A DNA stretch of 64,000 nucleotides from NCBI GenBank assembly GCA_016839165.1, contig CP069300.1, forward strand, positions 5,952,001-6,016,000. Direction: 5' to 3'. Source of the stretch: Bradyrhizobium sp. PSBB068. GTDB lineage: Bacteria; Pseudomonadota; Alphaproteobacteria; Rhizobiales; Xanthobacteraceae. Positions 46,145 through 54,806 of the stretch are shown one piece after another (the first letter of the stretch is position 1; every line of letters starts with the position of its first letter). Both the position numbers and the translations under genes were made by a program. Below the pieces are notes generated by a model, which made no database searches, had not been told where the DNA came from, and saw nothing but the letters and a program-made list of their open reading frames with translations.

Positions 46145-46789
46145 TTAACGCCTCATCTTTCCGGACGATGTTGCCCGAATGCAACTCGTAGCCTGCCTCC
46201 GTTTTGGCCCCTTCATCGCCAGCGCCGTCTCGATCAGCGTGCGCGCGGCCTCGCCGGCCGTCTCCATGTAGCTGGCGTCGCGATGCAGCAGCACCACCGC
46301 GAATGATCCGTCCAGCAGCAGCAGGATCTGCCGCGCCAGCTTTTGCGGATCGGCAATCCGCTGCTCCAAGAAGGTCGCGCGCAGCCAGTCCTCGAACTTC
46401 TTCTTGTGCGCGGCGCCGATCCTGATCGCGGGATGGCCGGGCATGTTGGCAAGCTCGGCCGAGGTGCGCAGGAAGCCGCAGCCCTTCCATTTCGGGTGCC
46501 GCGCCGAGCGCGCGAGGTTCTTGAAGATCGCCTCGACCTTCGCCGGCAAGCCACCGTCGGCCTCCGCGAACCATTTCCGGAACAGCGCGAGGTTGGGTTG
46601 GTCGCGCGCGGCGAGATAGGCGGCGACCAGGTCGTCCTTGCTCTTGAAGTGATAATACAGCGTGCGCTTGGTGAGGCCGGCCTTGGCGGCGACCTCGTCG
46701 ACGCTGACGCGGCGGATGCCTTCATTGTAGAACAGCGCGCTCGCCGCCTGGACGATGCGCGCGCGGGTCGGCTCGGAGGGGCGGGGCAT
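46145..46789 (-). CDS. TetR/AcrR-family transcriptional regulator
   Basis: A 214-residue repressor. The N-terminal helix-turn-helix is RIVQAASALFYNEGIRRVSV and DEVAAKAGLTKRTLYYHFKS. The C-terminal ligand domain is less conserved. ATG 46789 starts MPRPSEPTRARI; an in-frame start 33 bp upstream would overlap the operator. Divergent from an enoyl-CoA hydratase gene with a palindrome between, so it probably represses itself and that gene in response to an acyl-CoA or similar ligand. Confidence 0.9.
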   Translation of the reverse strand: MPRPSEPTRARIVQAASALFYNEGIRRVSVDEVAAKAGLTKRTLYYHFKSKDDLVAAYLAARDQPNLALFRKWFAEADGGLPAKVEAIFKNLARSARHPKWKGCGFLRTSAELANMPGHPAIRIGAAHKKKFEDWLRATFLEQRIADPQKLARQILLLLDGSFAVVLLHRDASYMETAGEAARTLIETALAMKGPKRRQATSCIRATSSGKMRR

Positions 46790-46798
46790 CCGTCGTAT

Positions 46799-46820
46799 GT
46801 ATACTAACCAGTGAATATAC
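46799..46820. promoter_or_regulatory. Candidate TetR operator
   Basis: gtatact and aatatac form an imperfect inverted repeat (6 of 7 pairs) with an 8 bp centre, in the 90 bp between the TetR and hydratase starts. A second half-like tatgtatac lies just left. Divergent placement supports a role as the regulator's site, but no palindrome of this type is known to me for a named family member. Confidence 0.5.
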
Positions 46821-46879
46821 ACAAATCGCGGCTCACCCTACATTCAACTCCGACACACACGAATGCCGGAGACCGCATC

Positions 46880-47671
46880 ATGTCCGAACCTATCCTGCTC
46901 GAGACCCAAGATGGGATCGCCCTGATCACGCTGAACCGCCCGGCGCAGCTCAACGCGCTGAACTACGCGCTGATCGACCAGCTGATGGCGGCGCTCGACC
47001 GCATCGAGGGCGAGGCCGCGGTGCGCGCCGTGATCGTGACCGGCGCCGGCGAGCGCGCGTTCTCGGCCGGCGCCGACATCAAGGAATTCTCTGGCAGCGT
47101 CCAACAGGGCGCGGCCGTCGCGGTGCGCGACTTCGTCCGCCGCGGTCAGGCGATGACCGCACGGCTCGAGGCGTTCAAGAAGCCTGTGATTGCCGCGGTC
47201 AACGGGCTCGCCTTCGGCGGTGGCTGCGAGATCACCGAAGCCGTGCATCTCGCCATCGCCAGCGACCGTGCGCTGTTTGCAAAACCCGAGATCAAGCTCG
47301 GCATGCCCCCGACCTTCGGCGGCACGCAGCGGCTGCCGCGGCTGGCCGGACGCAAGCGCGGACTGGAGCTGCTGCTGCCAGGCGATCCGTTCCCGCCCGA
47401 GCACGCGCGCGAGATCGGGCTGATCAACCAGATCGTGCCGCACGACCAATTGCTGAATGCGGCGCGCGAGCTCGCCGGCCGCATCACCAGGCACTCGCCG
47501 GGCAGCGTTGCCGGCACCATCACTGCGGTGACGCGCGGGCTGAACATGCCGATTGCCGAGGGCTTGCTGGTCGAGAGCGAGCAGTTCGCCGCGCTGGTGC
47601 CGAGCCGCGATCTCGCCGAGGGGTTGGCGGCGTGGAAGGAACGGCGACCGGCGAAGTATGTCGGGGCGTAG
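46880..47671 (+). CDS. Enoyl-CoA hydratase/isomerase family protein
   Basis: A 263-residue crotonase-fold enzyme. The oxyanion-hole segment AFSAGADIKEF, the first catalytic Glu in FGGGCEITEAVHLAIAS and the second in AKPEIKLGMPPTFGGTQRL are all present, so it is likely an active hydratase acting on 2-enoyl-CoA. ATG 46880 has ggag 8 bp upstream. Possible regulation by the divergent TetR gene. Pathway unknown; not next to other beta-oxidation genes here. Confidence 0.92.
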   Translation: MSEPILLETQDGIALITLNRPAQLNALNYALIDQLMAALDRIEGEAAVRAVIVTGAGERAFSAGADIKEFSGSVQQGAAVAVRDFVRRGQAMTARLEAFKKPVIAAVNGLAFGGGCEITEAVHLAIASDRALFAKPEIKLGMPPTFGGTQRLPRLAGRKRGLELLLPGDPFPPEHAREIGLINQIVPHDQLLNAARELAGRITRHSPGSVAGTITAVTRGLNMPIAEGLLVESEQFAALVPSRDLAEGLAAWKERRPAKYVGA

Positions 47672-47686
47672 TCGGCGTCCCGCCCT

Positions 47687-47772
47687 CGTCATTGCGAGCA
47701 AAGCAAAGCAATCTATAGAACCGCATGCGCGGAAAAATGGGTTGCTTCGTCGCTTCGCTCCTCGCAATGACG
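47687..47772. repeat. Palindromic extragenic repeat (cgtcattgcgag)
   Basis: Perfect 12 bp ends cgtcattgcgag / ctcgcaatgacg around 62 bp that include aaagcaatctatagaac and gcgaagcgacgaagcaaccc-like complements. It lies between convergent genes. This 'tcattgcgag...ctcgcaatga' element is, from memory, one of the most widespread extragenic repeats of the group. Confidence 0.8.
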
Positions 47773-47788
47773 TAGAGAGAGTCGGGCC

Positions 47789-48496
47789 CTACCGCACCAC
47801 CGCCGCGGTCTGCCCGAACAGCAATTTCCGCTCTTCCTCGGTGCGGATCGCGGGCTGGCCGAAATTCGGGTTGACCTCCTTGGCCTTGGCATAGGCGCGC
47901 TCGGTCGCCGGGCGCTTGCCGATCGTCTCCAGCCAGCGCTTCAGATGCGGGAAGTCGTCGATCTCCTGGCCCTGGTTCTTGTAGGGCACGACCCAGGGAT
48001 AGCTCGCCATGTCGGCGATCGAGTAGGCGCCGGCAATGAATTCGCGATCGGCGAGCCGCTTGTTGAGCACGCCGTAAAGCCGGTTGGTCTCGTTGACATA
48101 GCGGTCGATCGCGTAAGGCAGCTTCTCGACCGCGTAGTTGCGGAAGTGATGGTTCTGCCCGGCCATCGGCCCGAGCCCGCCCATCTGCCAGAACGTCCAC
48201 TGGATCGCGTCGTAGCGGCCGTAGAGATCCTGGGGCAGGAATTGTCCGGTCTTCTCGGCGAGGTAAAGCAGGATCGCGCCGGATTCGAACAAGGAGATCG
48301 GCTTGCCGCCGCCCTTCGGCGCGTGATCGACGATGGCCGGAATGCGGTTGTTCGGCGCGACCTGCAGGAAATCCGGCTTGAACTGATCGCCCTTGCCGAT
48401 GTTCACCGGGAAAATTTTGTACTCCAATCCGGTCTCTTCGAGGAAGATCGTGATCTTGTGACCATTCGGCGTGGACCAGTAGTGGAGATCGATCAT
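47789..48496 (-). CDS. Glutathione S-transferase family protein (YfcG/YghU-like)
   Basis: A 235-residue GST starting MIDLHYWSTPNGHKITIFLE, with Thr-Pro-Asn-Gly at the glutathione site as in YfcG and YghU, which work as disulfide-bond reductases. NNRIPAIVDHAP, LFESGAILLYLAEKTG and the C-domain IADMASYPWVVPYKNQG with the N-capping box follow. A third GST in this window, from a different branch. Single gene. Confidence 0.92.
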   Translation of the reverse strand: MIDLHYWSTPNGHKITIFLEETGLEYKIFPVNIGKGDQFKPDFLQVAPNNRIPAIVDHAPKGGGKPISLFESGAILLYLAEKTGQFLPQDLYGRYDAIQWTFWQMGGLGPMAGQNHHFRNYAVEKLPYAIDRYVNETNRLYGVLNKRLADREFIAGAYSIADMASYPWVVPYKNQGQEIDDFPHLKRWLETIGKRPATERAYAKAKEVNPNFGQPAIRTEEERKLLFGQTAAVVR

Positions 48497-48688
48497 GGGG
48501 GTGATCCTGTTGTCGGAAGCGAAACATGCGTTTGCATGAATTTGAATAATCCGGATGCCAAGTCAATGGTGCAGACTGCCATTCGCGCGCAATTGTGATG
48601 AGCCGATTGAGCGGATGCGCGATTGGGCCTAGGCTCCGCCGACAGTTTGTTTGTTTCAATGACGATATTTGCAGCGGGAGGAATTGCG

Positions 48689-49804
48689 ATGATCAGGGAT
48701 CTGGCACGACGCGACTTTCTGAAGGCATCCGCGGCGCTGGCCGGCGCGGCAGCGGCGAATGCATTTTCATGCGTCGAGATCGCGAGTGCCGCGCCGATCG
48801 AGGTGCCGACCGTCGACAAGCTCTCGATCCGCGTGCTGGTCGATTCCAGCTACGACCTGTTCTTCAAACCGAAACAGTCGGGCGGCGTCACGATCGCGCC
48901 GCCGCCGCGTGGAGCCGACTACCAGAAGTCGCTGCACAACGAATGGGGCCTGTCGCTGTGGCTGGAGTCGGAGACCAAGGGCGCGCAGCGCACGCTGATG
49001 CTCGACTACGGCTATACGCCGGAAGTCCTGCTCAACAACATGGCGCTGGTCGGCGTCGATCCGTCGAAGCTCGACGCGCTGATCGTGAGCCACGGGCATT
49101 ACGACCATTTCGGCGGCCTCAACGGCTTCCTCGATAAATTCCGCGACAAGCTTCCGGCCGACGTCAAGCTCTACGCGGGCGGCGAGGACAATTTCTGCCA
49201 CCGCGTCAGCGCCACCCCGACCAAGGGCCAGTTCACCGATTTCGGCACGCTGGACCGCCGCCAGCTCGCCGCGCAACGCGTCACTACCGTGCTGTGCGAG
49301 ACCCCGACCGTGATCGCGGGCCACGCCTTCACGACCGGCAAGATCAACCGTCGCAGCGTCGAGCGCGTGCTGCCCAACACCTGGGTCGAGTTCGGCATCA
49401 AGGACGGGCTCGGCTGCAACGCCAGCCACTATCTGCCGGCCGAGCTGGACGGCAAGATCGTGCCCGACGAGCACATCCATGAGCATGCGACCTGCTTCAA
49501 CGTGCGCGACTTCGGCCTCGTCGTGATCTCGTCCTGCGGCCATGTCGGCATCGTCAATTCGGTCAAGCAGGCGCAGGAGGTCTCGGGCATCCAGAAGGTG
49601 CACGCGATCGTCGGCGGCTTCCATCTCGGGCCGGCGCCGAAGGATTACCTCACCGAGGTCGTCGCCGAGATCAAGAAGCTCGACCCCGACGTAGTGGTCC
49701 CGATGCACTGCTCCGGGCTCAACTTCGTGCAGGAGGCGACCGCACAGATGGGCGACAAGGTGCTGGTCACGACCACCGGCAGCCGCCTTTCGTTCGGCAT
49801 ATGA
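48689..49804 (+). CDS. Tat-exported metallo-beta-lactamase-fold hydrolase
   Basis: A 371-residue enzyme. The Tat signal (RRDFLKASAALAGAAAANAF) directs export. The metal site is VSHGHYDHFGG (H-x-H-x-D-H); later residues are ASHYLPAELD, CGHVGIVNSV and VPMHCSGLNF, the expected ligand positions. Family relatives include the 7,8-dihydropterin-related MBL group. gggagg lies 7 bp before ATG 48689. Its stop overlaps the SCO start (ATGA), linking the two genes. Function unknown; periplasmic. Confidence 0.85.
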   Translation: MIRDLARRDFLKASAALAGAAAANAFSCVEIASAAPIEVPTVDKLSIRVLVDSSYDLFFKPKQSGGVTIAPPPRGADYQKSLHNEWGLSLWLESETKGAQRTLMLDYGYTPEVLLNNMALVGVDPSKLDALIVSHGHYDHFGGLNGFLDKFRDKLPADVKLYAGGEDNFCHRVSATPTKGQFTDFGTLDRRQLAAQRVTTVLCETPTVIAGHAFTTGKINRRSVERVLPNTWVEFGIKDGLGCNASHYLPAELDGKIVPDEHIHEHATCFNVRDFGLVVISSCGHVGIVNSVKQAQEVSGIQKVHAIVGGFHLGPAPKDYLTEVVAEIKKLDPDVVVPMHCSGLNFVQEATAQMGDKVLVTTTGSRLSFGI

Positions 49805-50433
49805 TCCGACCCATCCTGCGCGGTTTCGCTTGGGTGGGCGCCGGCCTATGGCTGACGCTGGCGCCGGCGCTGGCCGGCGACGCGCCAGCGCAATCGGCAC
49901 GCTCGGCCGCCGAGATCATGGACATCCTGATGTGGAACAGGGAGCCGGTCGGCGGCCCGTTCGCACTGACCGATCAGGCCGGCCATGCGCGCACCGACAG
50001 GGACTTCCGCGGCAGGCTGATGCTGGTCTATTTCGGCTTCACCTTTTGCCCGGACGTCTGCCCGACCGATCTGCAGGCGATCGGGCTGGCGCTCGACAGG
50101 CTCGGCCCCGACGGCGACCAGGTGCAGCCGATCTTCATCACGGTCGATCCCGAGCGCGACACCGCAAGCCATCTCGCAGACTATGTGCCGATGTTTCATC
50201 CGCGCCTGATCGGGCTGACCGGCAGCGCCGATGCGATCCGCAAGGTCGCCGATGCCTACAAGGTCTATTACGCAAGGGTGCCGCAGGACGCCGGCGACTA
50301 CACCGTCGATCACACCGCCTACATCTATCTGATGGACCGCGACGGCAATTATCTCGGCTTCTTCCCGCCGGGCACCTCGGCCGACCGCATGGTCGAGATC
50401 ATCCGGCCGAGGCTCGTCGCGCCGGCGCGCTGA
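49801..50433 (+). CDS. SCO1/SenC family copper chaperone/thioredoxin-fold protein
   Basis: A 210-residue periplasmic protein. A signal peptide of about 25 residues (LTLAPALAGDA) precedes a thioredoxin-like fold: GRLMLVYFGFTFCPDVCPTD with the copper-binding CxxxC and VDHTAYIYLMD with the conserved His. It is the family that inserts copper into cytochrome c oxidase. Here it is coupled to a Tat-exported MBL-fold gene, which is unusual, so it may serve a specific copper or redox step with that enzyme. The signal could be uncleaved, leaving it membrane-tethered. Confidence 0.9.
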   Translation: MIRPILRGFAWVGAGLWLTLAPALAGDAPAQSARSAAEIMDILMWNREPVGGPFALTDQAGHARTDRDFRGRLMLVYFGFTFCPDVCPTDLQAIGLALDRLGPDGDQVQPIFITVDPERDTASHLADYVPMFHPRLIGLTGSADAIRKVADAYKVYYARVPQDAGDYTVDHTAYIYLMDRDGNYLGFFPPGTSADRMVEIIRPRLVAPAR

Positions 50434-50464
50434 CAAGATCGTCAACTATCGCTGCATCGGAGGT

Positions 50465-50493
50465 CCACCTCTCCCCTTGTGGAAGAGGTGAGG
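50465..50493. repeat. Fragment of the cctctcccc repeat
   Basis: ccacctctccccttgtggaagaggtgagg lies between convergent genes and can form a hairpin (cctct...agagg). It shares cacctctcccc and gagaggtg with the complete element at 63144-63268, so it is probably a single arm of that repeat. Confidence 0.55.
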
Positions 50494-50513
50494 AACGCGG
50501 TGCCATCGAGATC

Positions 50514-50747
50514 TCAATGCATCCGCCCGTGCGCGCGCAGAAACGTCTCGCCACTCGCCGTCACCATCACCCGCATGCCCTCGATCGAGGGACGGCGCGC
50601 GACGTAACCGCGGTCGACGGCGTCCTCCCAGATCGTCAGCCGCGGGCATGAGGTGCGCCAGACCTCGAGCACTTCGGTATAAGGCCGCGGCTCGCGCGCG
50701 ACCCATTCGACGAGATCGAGCACCAGGGCGTCCGTGGTCTCAGTCAT
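50514..50747 (-). CDS. Small protein of unknown function (77 aa)
   Basis: Reads MTETTDALVLDLVEWVARE, RPYTEVLEVWRTSCPRLTIW, EDAVDRGYVARRPSIEG and ends ETFLRAHGRMH. Predicted mostly helical with a short hairpin, much like a winged-helix domain (helix-helix-turn 'RPYTEVLEVWRTSCPRLTIW' then wing). Seen, from memory, as a conserved single gene in Bradyrhizobium. gaggac lies 4 bp before the ATG. Function unknown. Confidence 0.72.
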   Translation of the reverse strand: MTETTDALVLDLVEWVAREPRPYTEVLEVWRTSCPRLTIWEDAVDRGYVARRPSIEGMRVMVTASGETFLRAHGRMH

Positions 50748-50856
50748 TTGGTCCTCGCCGGGTCAGCAGGGATTCATCGTCCGCTATGTCTGCGCCGCTT
50801 GGCCTCGTCCCGCAAACTGAGTTATCTTGCCCTTGCATCAGCTTTCCTGAGGGTTC

Positions 50857-51759
50857 ATGCGGCGGCTGCTCTTTCTCAACGGCATCAAGGCGTTCGAGGC
50901 CGCAGCGCGGACCGGCAGCTTCGCGGCGGCAGGCCATGAGCTCAACGTCTCGGCCGCCGCAATCAGCCGCATGGTGCATCTGCTGGAAGAGCGACTCGGT
51001 GTCACGCTGTTCGAGCGCAAGGCGAACCGCCTCATCACCACGCCGGCCGGCCGCGCCTATCAGGGCGGCCTGACCCCGATCTTCGACGCGCTGGCGAGCC
51101 TCACCGCGCAGGTCACGGCGTCGGCGAGTGCGCGCGTGCTGACCGTCGGCGTCGGGCCGACCTTTGCGATGAAATGGATGATCCCGCACCTCGCCGAGTT
51201 TCGCAAAGCGGAGCCCGACATCGAGGTGCGGATCACGACCGGCGGCATGGCGGTGCCGTTCGCCGACGACTGGAGCTGCGGCATCCAGCTCGGCGACGGC
51301 CAATGGCCGGGCCTCGTCGCCGAACCATTGTTCGCCGCCGACCTGATGCCGGTGTGCGCGGCGCGGCTCGCCAACGCCCTGAAGCGGCCCGGCGACCTCA
51401 GGGGACCGAGCCTGATCCGCGTCGCGCATTCGCCGGACGACTGGCCGTCCTGGCTGAAGGCCGCCGGCGTGACGCGTGTCACCGCGCGCGGCCCGGAGTT
51501 CCAGTTCTACGGCCAGGCGTTGCAGGCAGCCAGCGACGGGCTCGGAATCGCGATGGGCATCCGGCCCTACATCGACGACGATCTCGCCGCCGGTCGGCTG
51601 GTGGCGCCGTTTGCGCTCAGCGTGCCGAAGGGGATGCGCTGGTATCTGGTCTATCGCGGCTTCCACGCCGAGCAGCGCGACTTCGCCGCGTTCCGGCGCT
51701 GGATCATCCGCGCCGCGGCGGAACCGGCCGCGCACCGCAAGGGAGCGCGCAATGGCTGA
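50857..51759 (+). CDS. LysR-family transcriptional regulator (GcvA-like)
   Basis: A 300-residue regulator. The helix-turn-helix is FEAAARTGSFAAAGHELNVS and AAAISRMVHLLEERLG; the effector domain follows (LTVGVGPTFAMKWMIPHLAEF to QAASDGLGIAMGIRPYI). The strand pattern is of the GcvA/glycine-cleavage-type branch. Its 3' end overlaps the FAD oxidoreductase start by 8 bp, so the two are co-transcribed and probably linked in function. Confidence 0.9.
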   Translation: MRRLLFLNGIKAFEAAARTGSFAAAGHELNVSAAAISRMVHLLEERLGVTLFERKANRLITTPAGRAYQGGLTPIFDALASLTAQVTASASARVLTVGVGPTFAMKWMIPHLAEFRKAEPDIEVRITTGGMAVPFADDWSCGIQLGDGQWPGLVAEPLFAADLMPVCAARLANALKRPGDLRGPSLIRVAHSPDDWPSWLKAAGVTRVTARGPEFQFYGQALQAASDGLGIAMGIRPYIDDDLAAGRLVAPFALSVPKGMRWYLVYRGFHAEQRDFAAFRRWIIRAAAEPAAHRKGARNG

Positions 51760-52972
51760 CGAGACCGTTGACACGCTGGTGATCGGCGGCGGCCAGGCCG
51801 GACTCACGATGAGCCATCGGCTCAAGCAGCGCGGCATCGGCCATCTGGTGCTGGAGCGGGGGCGGATCGCCGAGCGCTGGCGCAGTGAACGCTGGGACGG
51901 ACTGATGTTCCAGTTTCCGAACTGGTCGGTGCGGCTGCCGGACTTCGCGTTTCCGCACGCCGATGCCGACGGCTTCTCCGACACCGCTGCCATCATCGCC
52001 TTCATCGAAGACTACGCTACATTCGTCACGCCGCCGATCCGCTGCGGCGTCGAGGTGACAAAGCTGCGCCGCGATGCCGGCGGCTTCGTTGCCGATCTTG
52101 CCGGCGGCAGCATCGCCGCCCGCAGCGTCGTCGTGGCCACCGGCCCGTATCAGCGGCCGCTGCGGCCGGCGCTGCTGGACGATCATCCCGGCCTGTTTCA
52201 GGTCCATGCCAGCAGCTACAAGAATCCAGCGCAATTGCCTGACGGCGCGGTGCTGGTGGTTGGCGCCGGCGCCTCGGGCGCGCAGATCACCGAAGAGCTG
52301 ATGCGCGCCGGCCGCCGCGTCTTCCTGTCGGTCGGACGTCACAACCGTCTGCCGCGCCGCTATCGCGGCCGCGATCTGTTCTGGTGGCTGGCCGAGATGG
52401 GCGTTGACGAAACGCGGGTCGAGCAGCGCGGCCCGTCGCGCCTGCTGCCGGTGATCTCGGGCGCCCATGGCGGCCGCACCATCGATTTCCGCCGCTTCGC
52501 CGCCGATGGCGTGACGCTGCTCGGCCGCGTGACCGCAGCGCGCAACGGCGTGCTCGCGATCGCACCCGATCTCACCAGCAACATCGCCAATGGCGACGCC
52601 TACTACGCGACGTTCCTCGGGATCGTCGACGACTTCATCGCCGCACGCGGCCTCGATCAGCCCGCCGATCCCCTGGCGCGCCTCCGCCTGCCCGATCCGC
52701 CGTGCCTCACTGCGCCGCTGGATACGATCGACCTGCGCGCCGAGCGGATCACCGGCGTGATCTGGGCCACCGGCTATGGCCTCGATCTGAACTGGATCGA
52801 CATACCGGTGCTCGACGCCAATGGCGTACCGCGACACCATCACGGCGTCTCCGAGGTGCCGGGCCTGTATTTCCTCGGCCTGCAATGGCTGTCGAAGATG
52901 AAATCCTCGTTCCTGTCCGGCGTCGGCGACGACGCCGCGGCCCTCGCCGATCACATCGCAGCCCGCGGCTAG
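51752..52972 (+). CDS. FAD-dependent NAD(P)H oxidoreductase (flavin-containing monooxygenase-like)
   Basis: A 406-residue two-dinucleotide flavoprotein. The FAD motif is VIGGGQAGL (residues 9-17), with an ERW motif after the first helix (RIAERWRSERWDGL, FMO/CzcO style). The NADPH motif is VVGAGASGAQIT at about 165. The late motif ATGYGLDLNWID closes the fold. ATG 51752 overlaps the LysR 3' end. Related to putative monooxygenases that act on small hydrophobic molecules or trace amines; substrate unknown. Confidence 0.9.
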   Translation: MADETVDTLVIGGGQAGLTMSHRLKQRGIGHLVLERGRIAERWRSERWDGLMFQFPNWSVRLPDFAFPHADADGFSDTAAIIAFIEDYATFVTPPIRCGVEVTKLRRDAGGFVADLAGGSIAARSVVVATGPYQRPLRPALLDDHPGLFQVHASSYKNPAQLPDGAVLVVGAGASGAQITEELMRAGRRVFLSVGRHNRLPRRYRGRDLFWWLAEMGVDETRVEQRGPSRLLPVISGAHGGRTIDFRRFAADGVTLLGRVTAARNGVLAIAPDLTSNIANGDAYYATFLGIVDDFIAARGLDQPADPLARLRLPDPPCLTAPLDTIDLRAERITGVIWATGYGLDLNWIDIPVLDANGVPRHHHGVSEVPGLYFLGLQWLSKMKSSFLSGVGDDAAALADHIAARG

Positions 52973-53057
52973 CCGTTTTCGCGCGGTTCGCCCTAGGAAA
53001 CAGCGGCAAAACAAAAAGCCGGAGCTGGTTTGCAATGCGGAAATAAACCGCGCGATT

Positions 53058-53073
53058 TGTGATCTGGTTCACA
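53058..53073 (+). promoter_or_regulatory. Perfect CRP-type palindrome (TGTGA-N6-TCACA)
   Basis: tgtga tctggt tcaca is an exact match to the CRP/FNR-superfamily half-sites in the correct spacing, 53 bp before the start of the small gene at 53126. The defined 10 positions would occur by chance only about once in a million positions. It suggests a CRP-type activator controls the 53126-53565 pair. The nearest gene for such a regulator is not in this window. Confidence 0.6.
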
Positions 53074-53125
53074 TAAGGCGCCGCGCGCCCGTGCTTCCCT
53101 TGAGAAGGGCATCCCGAGGTCGCGA

Positions 53126-53362
53126 ATGATTTACAGCGGTTTTGAGATCAAGTCGTTCGAAGTGGGGAAAGGGCAATGGCACGCCAGGATTCAACGGGTC
53201 GATCAAAGGCCGGTCGTCATCGATGGCATGCCGTTTCCGACGCTCGACATCGGCTTTGCGTGGTCCGATCCGGATGCGGCGATCGCCGACGCGAAGAAAA
53301 CTATCGACCGGTTCCCACAGCGCTATGGCATAACGATGCCGGCAACCGGAGCGTCGGCGTGA
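53126..53362 (+). CDS. Small protein of unknown function, first of a pair
   Basis: A 78-residue protein reading MIYSGFEIKSFEVGKGQWHA, RPVVIDGMPFPTLDIGFAWS and DPDAAIADAKKTIDRFPQRY. Predicted beta-beta-beta-alpha; the middle recalls small proteins of the 'HicB-like' or DUF4258-like fold, but there is no clear family. Its stop TGA overlaps the GTG of the downstream zinc-ribbon gene. Confidence 0.65.
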   Translation: MIYSGFEIKSFEVGKGQWHARIQRVDQRPVVIDGMPFPTLDIGFAWSDPDAAIADAKKTIDRFPQRYGITMPATGASA

Positions 53363-53565
53363 CCGGCAACGTGGTGCTCGCCGTGGTCCCGCAATGCGAG
53401 CCGGATCCGGTCTGGCCGGCGCAGGTCAGGACCAGCTGCCCGGAATGCGCCGCCCGGCTCTCGCTGCTGCGCGTGATTCCCGGCCGTGCCGCCGAATACT
53501 GGACCCTGCGCTGCGACGGCTGCGGCGGGATCCATCTCGACATCGTCGACCTGCCGCGCGCCTGA
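53359..53565 (+). CDS. Small zinc-ribbon protein, second of a pair
   Basis: A 68-residue protein with GTG 53359 overlapping the previous stop (GTGA). It has two Cys pairs: SCPECAARL and LRCDGCGGIHLD, a typical zinc ribbon, and an LL-RVIPGRAAEYW linker between them. Probably binds zinc and a protein or nucleic acid partner. The tight coupling to the 78-residue gene suggests the two act together. Confidence 0.65.
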   Translation: MTGNVVLAVVPQCEPDPVWPAQVRTSCPECAARLSLLRVIPGRAAEYWTLRCDGCGGIHLDIVDLPRA

Positions 53566-53585
53566 AGCGGGCTTCGCTCGCTAGA

Positions 53586-54806
53586 CTAGCGCGCCGGCGC
53601 AACACCCCCCGCGGCATTCGGCTGCCCAACCGAACCGGTCGATTCCGGCTCGCGCTGTGGAGCAGCGATCGCCTTCGGAGATCCTGACGTCTCGGTCGGC
53701 GCCGCAGGCCGCCGCGCATACCGCGAGCGGGTGCCCACCGATGCGCTGTAGACGCGATTTCCCTCGTGCACCTTCACGAGGATCGATTCTCCGGAAGCCT
53801 GCGCAATCGCCTTGGTCAGCACGTCGGTGCAATCCGCCTGCTTGAGAAGATTGCTGCAGGACCGCCAGATCAACCGCGAAACCAGCACGAAGTGCGGCGC
53901 ATAGGCTTCGATCCCCATGCCCACATAGTTCATCTGAAATGCGAAGTTGCGCCAGGCACGCAAATCGCCGTTGCCGTAGTTCAGGATGTAGAAGGCGTAC
54001 GCCTTGGTCTGGCAATCGAGCGCAAAGCTCGGTGCGGGCGTTCCATCCTTGAGCAGCATGGTGTCGCGCGGCAGCGGATTGGGGTCCGCGCATGTTCGGG
54101 TGAGCGTGTCGGCGATGATCCACATGTTCATTTCAAGGGAGTCGCGATAGAGCGGCAGCAGCGTCAGCACCGGCCCCAGGCTTGAGAAGCTGAGATTCAG
54201 CAGGTCGTCGACGATCGTGGTCGTCTGATTGATTGCCCTCACTCCGAAGATTGCGGCCTTCGCCGACGCGGACAGCACCGGGACCTCACCGATCAGCTTG
54301 TCGCGGATCGACGCGAGCTGCACGCTCGTTTTCTCGTTGAAGAGCGAGCTCAGCGCGAGGCGGTACAGCGCGTAGTCAAGTCGCGCCATCTTCTCATCAA
54401 AGAACTGGCAAATGGTGGGGTTTGCGAAGTTGACCGCCTCGAAGGTGCCGATCGCACTGGCGGTGTCGACCTGGGTCGCGATCTTCAACCAGTTTGGCGG
54501 CGCGCCGGCGGGGTCCTGATAGAGGCACTCATAGGCTTCAAACGCCACGGCAAGCGCGGACTTCAAATTGCCTTCGATCGCAGCGACATCGGCCTCGTTG
54601 TGACCGCCCTGCCTGGCCGCCGCCAGCAGAACGCCGATCAGCAGATATGAACGGAACAGACGGTGACTCTTGGTATGCGCGGCGAACAGGACGTAGTCCT
54701 CGATTTCCGCGACCGTTCCTCCCCTGCGATCGATTTCCGCGCAGCCGATCAACATCGATAACGCGACGACAGCCGCGACGACGCGGCTTGCAGCCCTCAA
54801 AAACAT
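53586..54806 (-). CDS. Lipoprotein of unknown function
   Basis: A 406-residue protein with a lipobox SMLIGC at residues 18-23 (ATG 54806, FLRAASRVVAAVVALSMLIG). After cleavage the acylated Cys is followed by AEIDRRGG. The body is mainly alpha-helical with conserved aromatic residues and two Cys that could pair (ECLYQ and ICQFF); the tail is Pro/Ala/Ser-rich. No family is recognised. An upstream in-frame start 87 bp earlier is not supported. Probably anchored to the outer membrane. Confidence 0.7.
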   Translation of the reverse strand: MFLRAASRVVAAVVALSMLIGCAEIDRRGGTVAEIEDYVLFAAHTKSHRLFRSYLLIGVLLAAARQGGHNEADVAAIEGNLKSALAVAFEAYECLYQDPAGAPPNWLKIATQVDTASAIGTFEAVNFANPTICQFFDEKMARLDYALYRLALSSLFNEKTSVQLASIRDKLIGEVPVLSASAKAAIFGVRAINQTTTIVDDLLNLSFSSLGPVLTLLPLYRDSLEMNMWIIADTLTRTCADPNPLPRDTMLLKDGTPAPSFALDCQTKAYAFYILNYGNGDLRAWRNFAFQMNYVGMGIEAYAPHFVLVSRLIWRSCSNLLKQADCTDVLTKAIAQASGESILVKVHEGNRVYSASVGTRSRYARRPAAPTETSGSPKAIAAPQREPESTGSVGQPNAAGGVAPAR

